A stretch of DNA of 64,000 nt from Trileptium ribeirensis (Eukaryota; Nematoda; Enoplea; Enoplida; Thoracostomopsidae). Made by a program: the position numbers and the translations under genes. Location of the stretch: NCBI GenBank assembly GCA_030248225.1, contig JASANE010030191.1, positions 1-64,000 of the forward strand. Direction: 5' to 3'. The notes beneath the pieces were generated by a model. It was not told where the DNA came from. It saw only the letters and a program-made list of their open reading frames with translations, and did no database searches. Position 1 is the first letter of the stretch. Each line of letters starts with the position of its first letter. Positions 62,076-64,000 of the stretch are shown here, piece by piece.

Positions 62076-62899
62076 GTTAGTTTTTGGCTTTCAGTAAATA
62101 AATCAAACACATTTTCAATTTCAGCTTGATATATAAATCAGAAAAAATAGTGTTCTTCAGTTTTTATATTATTTCGTCGATACGGATGAAAATATAATCA
62201 TAATGTTGTGCTACTGCTAGTTTTATTTCTGCCGTGTCGTCAACGCTTAAGTATTTTTCTTCTGTTTGGTATTATGATTACTGTCGGAAAATGGTCCTTG
62301 ACAAATTGGTATGTGCACATCCCTGGTCTGGGAAGGTTTTGACACCAGAATTTTTGAGTTTCCAAAAGATTTTGGCGGCTTCACCAGGTAATTTTGGCCT
62401 CCTGCATACTACAGCTTATGCGACGACTATACATGACAAAGTCCTCGGTGAAGTGAAGAACGATCTTCTTAAATACATATTTTAAGTAGGTAAATAATAT
62501 ATTCGACAACCGATAAGTGCCAAAATAAAGACCTGAGATATGGTCGAAAAAGTGTTTGCTTCGATTATATTAGTTTATCTCAAATATTTATCGTTATGTT
62601 TTATGTTACGAATATATGCAGTTAGCGTGGCTAGCTCTCTATTACTTGGCAAGCCCAACGTATAAATAATCTGGACGAGTAAGGAAATTGTTAAACAAAA
62701 TGGACTTATAGGTTTCTGTCACATTATAGCATAGTAGACTTGCTACAAATAAAAACCGATGAGTACACCCTGACAGTAATAAACCTCACATAGATAGTGG
62801 CTATTGTTCTTCAATGTAGTCAATCGATATTAAGCCCGAGTTCCATCTGAGTATCATTTGGATCTTCATCACTGTCATTAACATAGTCCGCAATCGTGT

Positions 62900-63800
62900 A
62901 ATCCGTAGGTCAGGGAATAACCGGAACCGAAATTTACCGGAACCGGAACCGTCCATTTAAACCGGATCCGGAACCGGAACCGGAACCTGGTCTTCGAAAT
63001 TTATATATAGTAAAACAGATGATGGAAGAAATGAAGGTATAGTGGATTTAAAATGCATTAAAAATAACTTTTACATTAAACTTAATGTATTGCGATGGTA
63101 TTATTGCCTTTCTGAAACTTTAAAGAGACTGAGGAAGCTAATAATGTTTATTTATCGATCAAATATGTCGGTTTTTGGACATTCAGAGCAAAAAAATGCC
63201 TTCCACTATACACCACTGCGTATACTGCGTCAAATCGAATGTGCTTACAAAGCTTGGAGCGTAGAATACACACTTTCGATCTGTCTCCAGTCGCCTCCCT
63301 TTACTACACATACGTTTGTTGCATGTTCTTCTGTAGCAAACGTAAAATTATTGGTTTATATGATTCTAAGATAAAATAATAGATAGAAGGTAATTTTCTG
63401 ATCAGTGTTCAGAGACACTGTTTAGGCTAGCGTTGGACAAACAGTGCCCGTCAGTTAGATGATAATGATGATAACTTTCTAATCAAAATGCTATAGATGA
63501 GACACACAGGTGATGCTGCTCGCACAGTTTCAATAAATACAGTTCATTGCCAAGGAAGCAGTTTCTGCTTGCGTTGCAGATAACGTTACTTCAGTTTCAC
63601 CTGATTTACAAAGTTTAAAGCGCACCGGCTGGTGCTTGACGCAATTTATGTTAGCCAAGTATAGGCTAAGTACTTCTGCGTAAGCCACACTCTGTTACCG
63701 AGTTGGACCGGTTTAATTCAAATGTATCCCACAGACTTCTGGATGTGTAAAATAGCTGCTACAAGCATCGACCTGGCTTTGATTTAACAAACTCCTGCAG
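62900..63800. repeat. Dispersed repeat, second copy, with CCGGAACCGGAACC head
   Basis: The head is a short array of CCGGAACCGGAACC words (62929-62985) followed by TGGTCTTCGAAAT. The body aligns with 15790-16870 through AAGCTAATAATGTTTATTTATCGATCAA, CCTTTACTACACATACGTTTGTTGCATG and GTTTCAATAAATACAGTTCATTGCCAAG. Same orientation as copy 1. Confidence 0.65.
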
Positions 63801-63911
63801 GTAATTATGAAAAATTCCTGCTAAAATTATGTGCCCTACTTACGTTTCACACGGCAAATTGGTTAGTTAATCTTTTCTTTGGCTCGGTTGCAGGGTTTTT
63901 TTTGCGCAAAT

Positions 63912-64000
63912 CACTGCGCAAATGCGCACTTTTTTTAGGTTTAGCGCAGTTCGCCTGAAATTTGCGCATAAATTTGCGCAGTAAAATTTTTGAGGAAAAA
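63912..64000. repeat. TGCGCA-rich sequence running off the window end
   Basis: GCGCAAATCACTGCGCAAATGCGCAC, TAGCGCAG, TTTGCGCATAAATTTGCGCAG: seven GCGCA words in under 80 bp, in an otherwise AT-rich stretch. The word is part of the palindrome TGCGCA. Its extent is unknown. Confidence 0.7.

Larger units (their letters stand above)
62076..64000 (+). other. Intron 13, incomplete
   Basis: Donor GTTAGT. It holds the second copy of the dispersed repeat of intron 2 (62900-63800) and, at the very end, a TGCGCA-rich sequence from about 63912 that probably begins a new element. I searched by eye for the GPCHENQN-coding next exon and did not see it. Confidence 0.7.

Noticed and set aside
62300..62400. 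Search for the next IP3R exon (expected start GPCHENQN) in the last 1.9 kb
   Set aside because: No frame with the expected motif and an AG acceptor was seen; the sequence there resembles other intron repeats.

Overview
The window is a piece of an animal nuclear genome that is repeat-rich and AT-rich. It carries the middle part of one large gene on the + strand. Thirteen exons spread over about 60 kb (2450..62075) read as an inositol 1,4,5-trisphosphate receptor (IP3R/ITPR), a ligand-gated calcium channel of the endoplasmic reticulum. Each exon is bounded by AG...GT, the reading frame closes across every junction, and the joined exons give 4842 nt = 1614 codons without a stop. The N-terminal IP3-binding core lies before the window and the channel pore lies after it. 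What is present is the armadillo-like regulatory region: the second RIH domain (exons 1-2), the helical regulatory region (exons 3-12) and the RIH-associated domain (exon 13). I recognised the protein from memory of the family, not from a search. The diverged sequence, long Ser/Ala/Gly/Thr-rich insertions and multi-kilobase repeat-filled introns suggest an invertebrate; I cannot name the phylum.

Layout. 1-2449: end of an upstream intron, mostly a ~170-bp satellite interrupted by a 364-bp inverted-repeat element. 2450-2704: exon 1. 2705-10376: intron 1, packed with small DNA transposons, a second ~175-bp tandem array and a 0.95-kb terminal-inverted-repeat element. 10377-11747: exon 2, the largest. 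18623-19039: exon 3, flanked on both sides by copies of one 1.2-1.3 kb element. 29425-29772 and 31959-32141: exons 4 and 5. 32142-42645: the largest intron, holding decayed retroelement sequence. 42646-56818: exons 6-12, closely spaced. 61330-62075: exon 13. 62076-64000: start of the next intron.

I found no other credible protein-coding gene, tRNA, rRNA or CRISPR. The rest is transposon-derived: at least eight copies or fragments of a mariner-like MITE with CAGTACYCGCC ends and GCTCGCGACTC-type internal repeats, a second mariner-like family with CAGTCACGGAC ends, a family with 5-bp target duplications, a GGGTCATTTCACG family, a GTTCGCGAAC-rich family, a decayed Ty3/gypsy-like element on the minus strand of intron 5 with a related copy in intron 3, and a LINE-type RNase H relic in intron 9. 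I saw no convincing novel cellular system. The most interesting signals are the mobile-element architecture around the exons and the apparent rearrangement of phosphorylation sites in the receptor.
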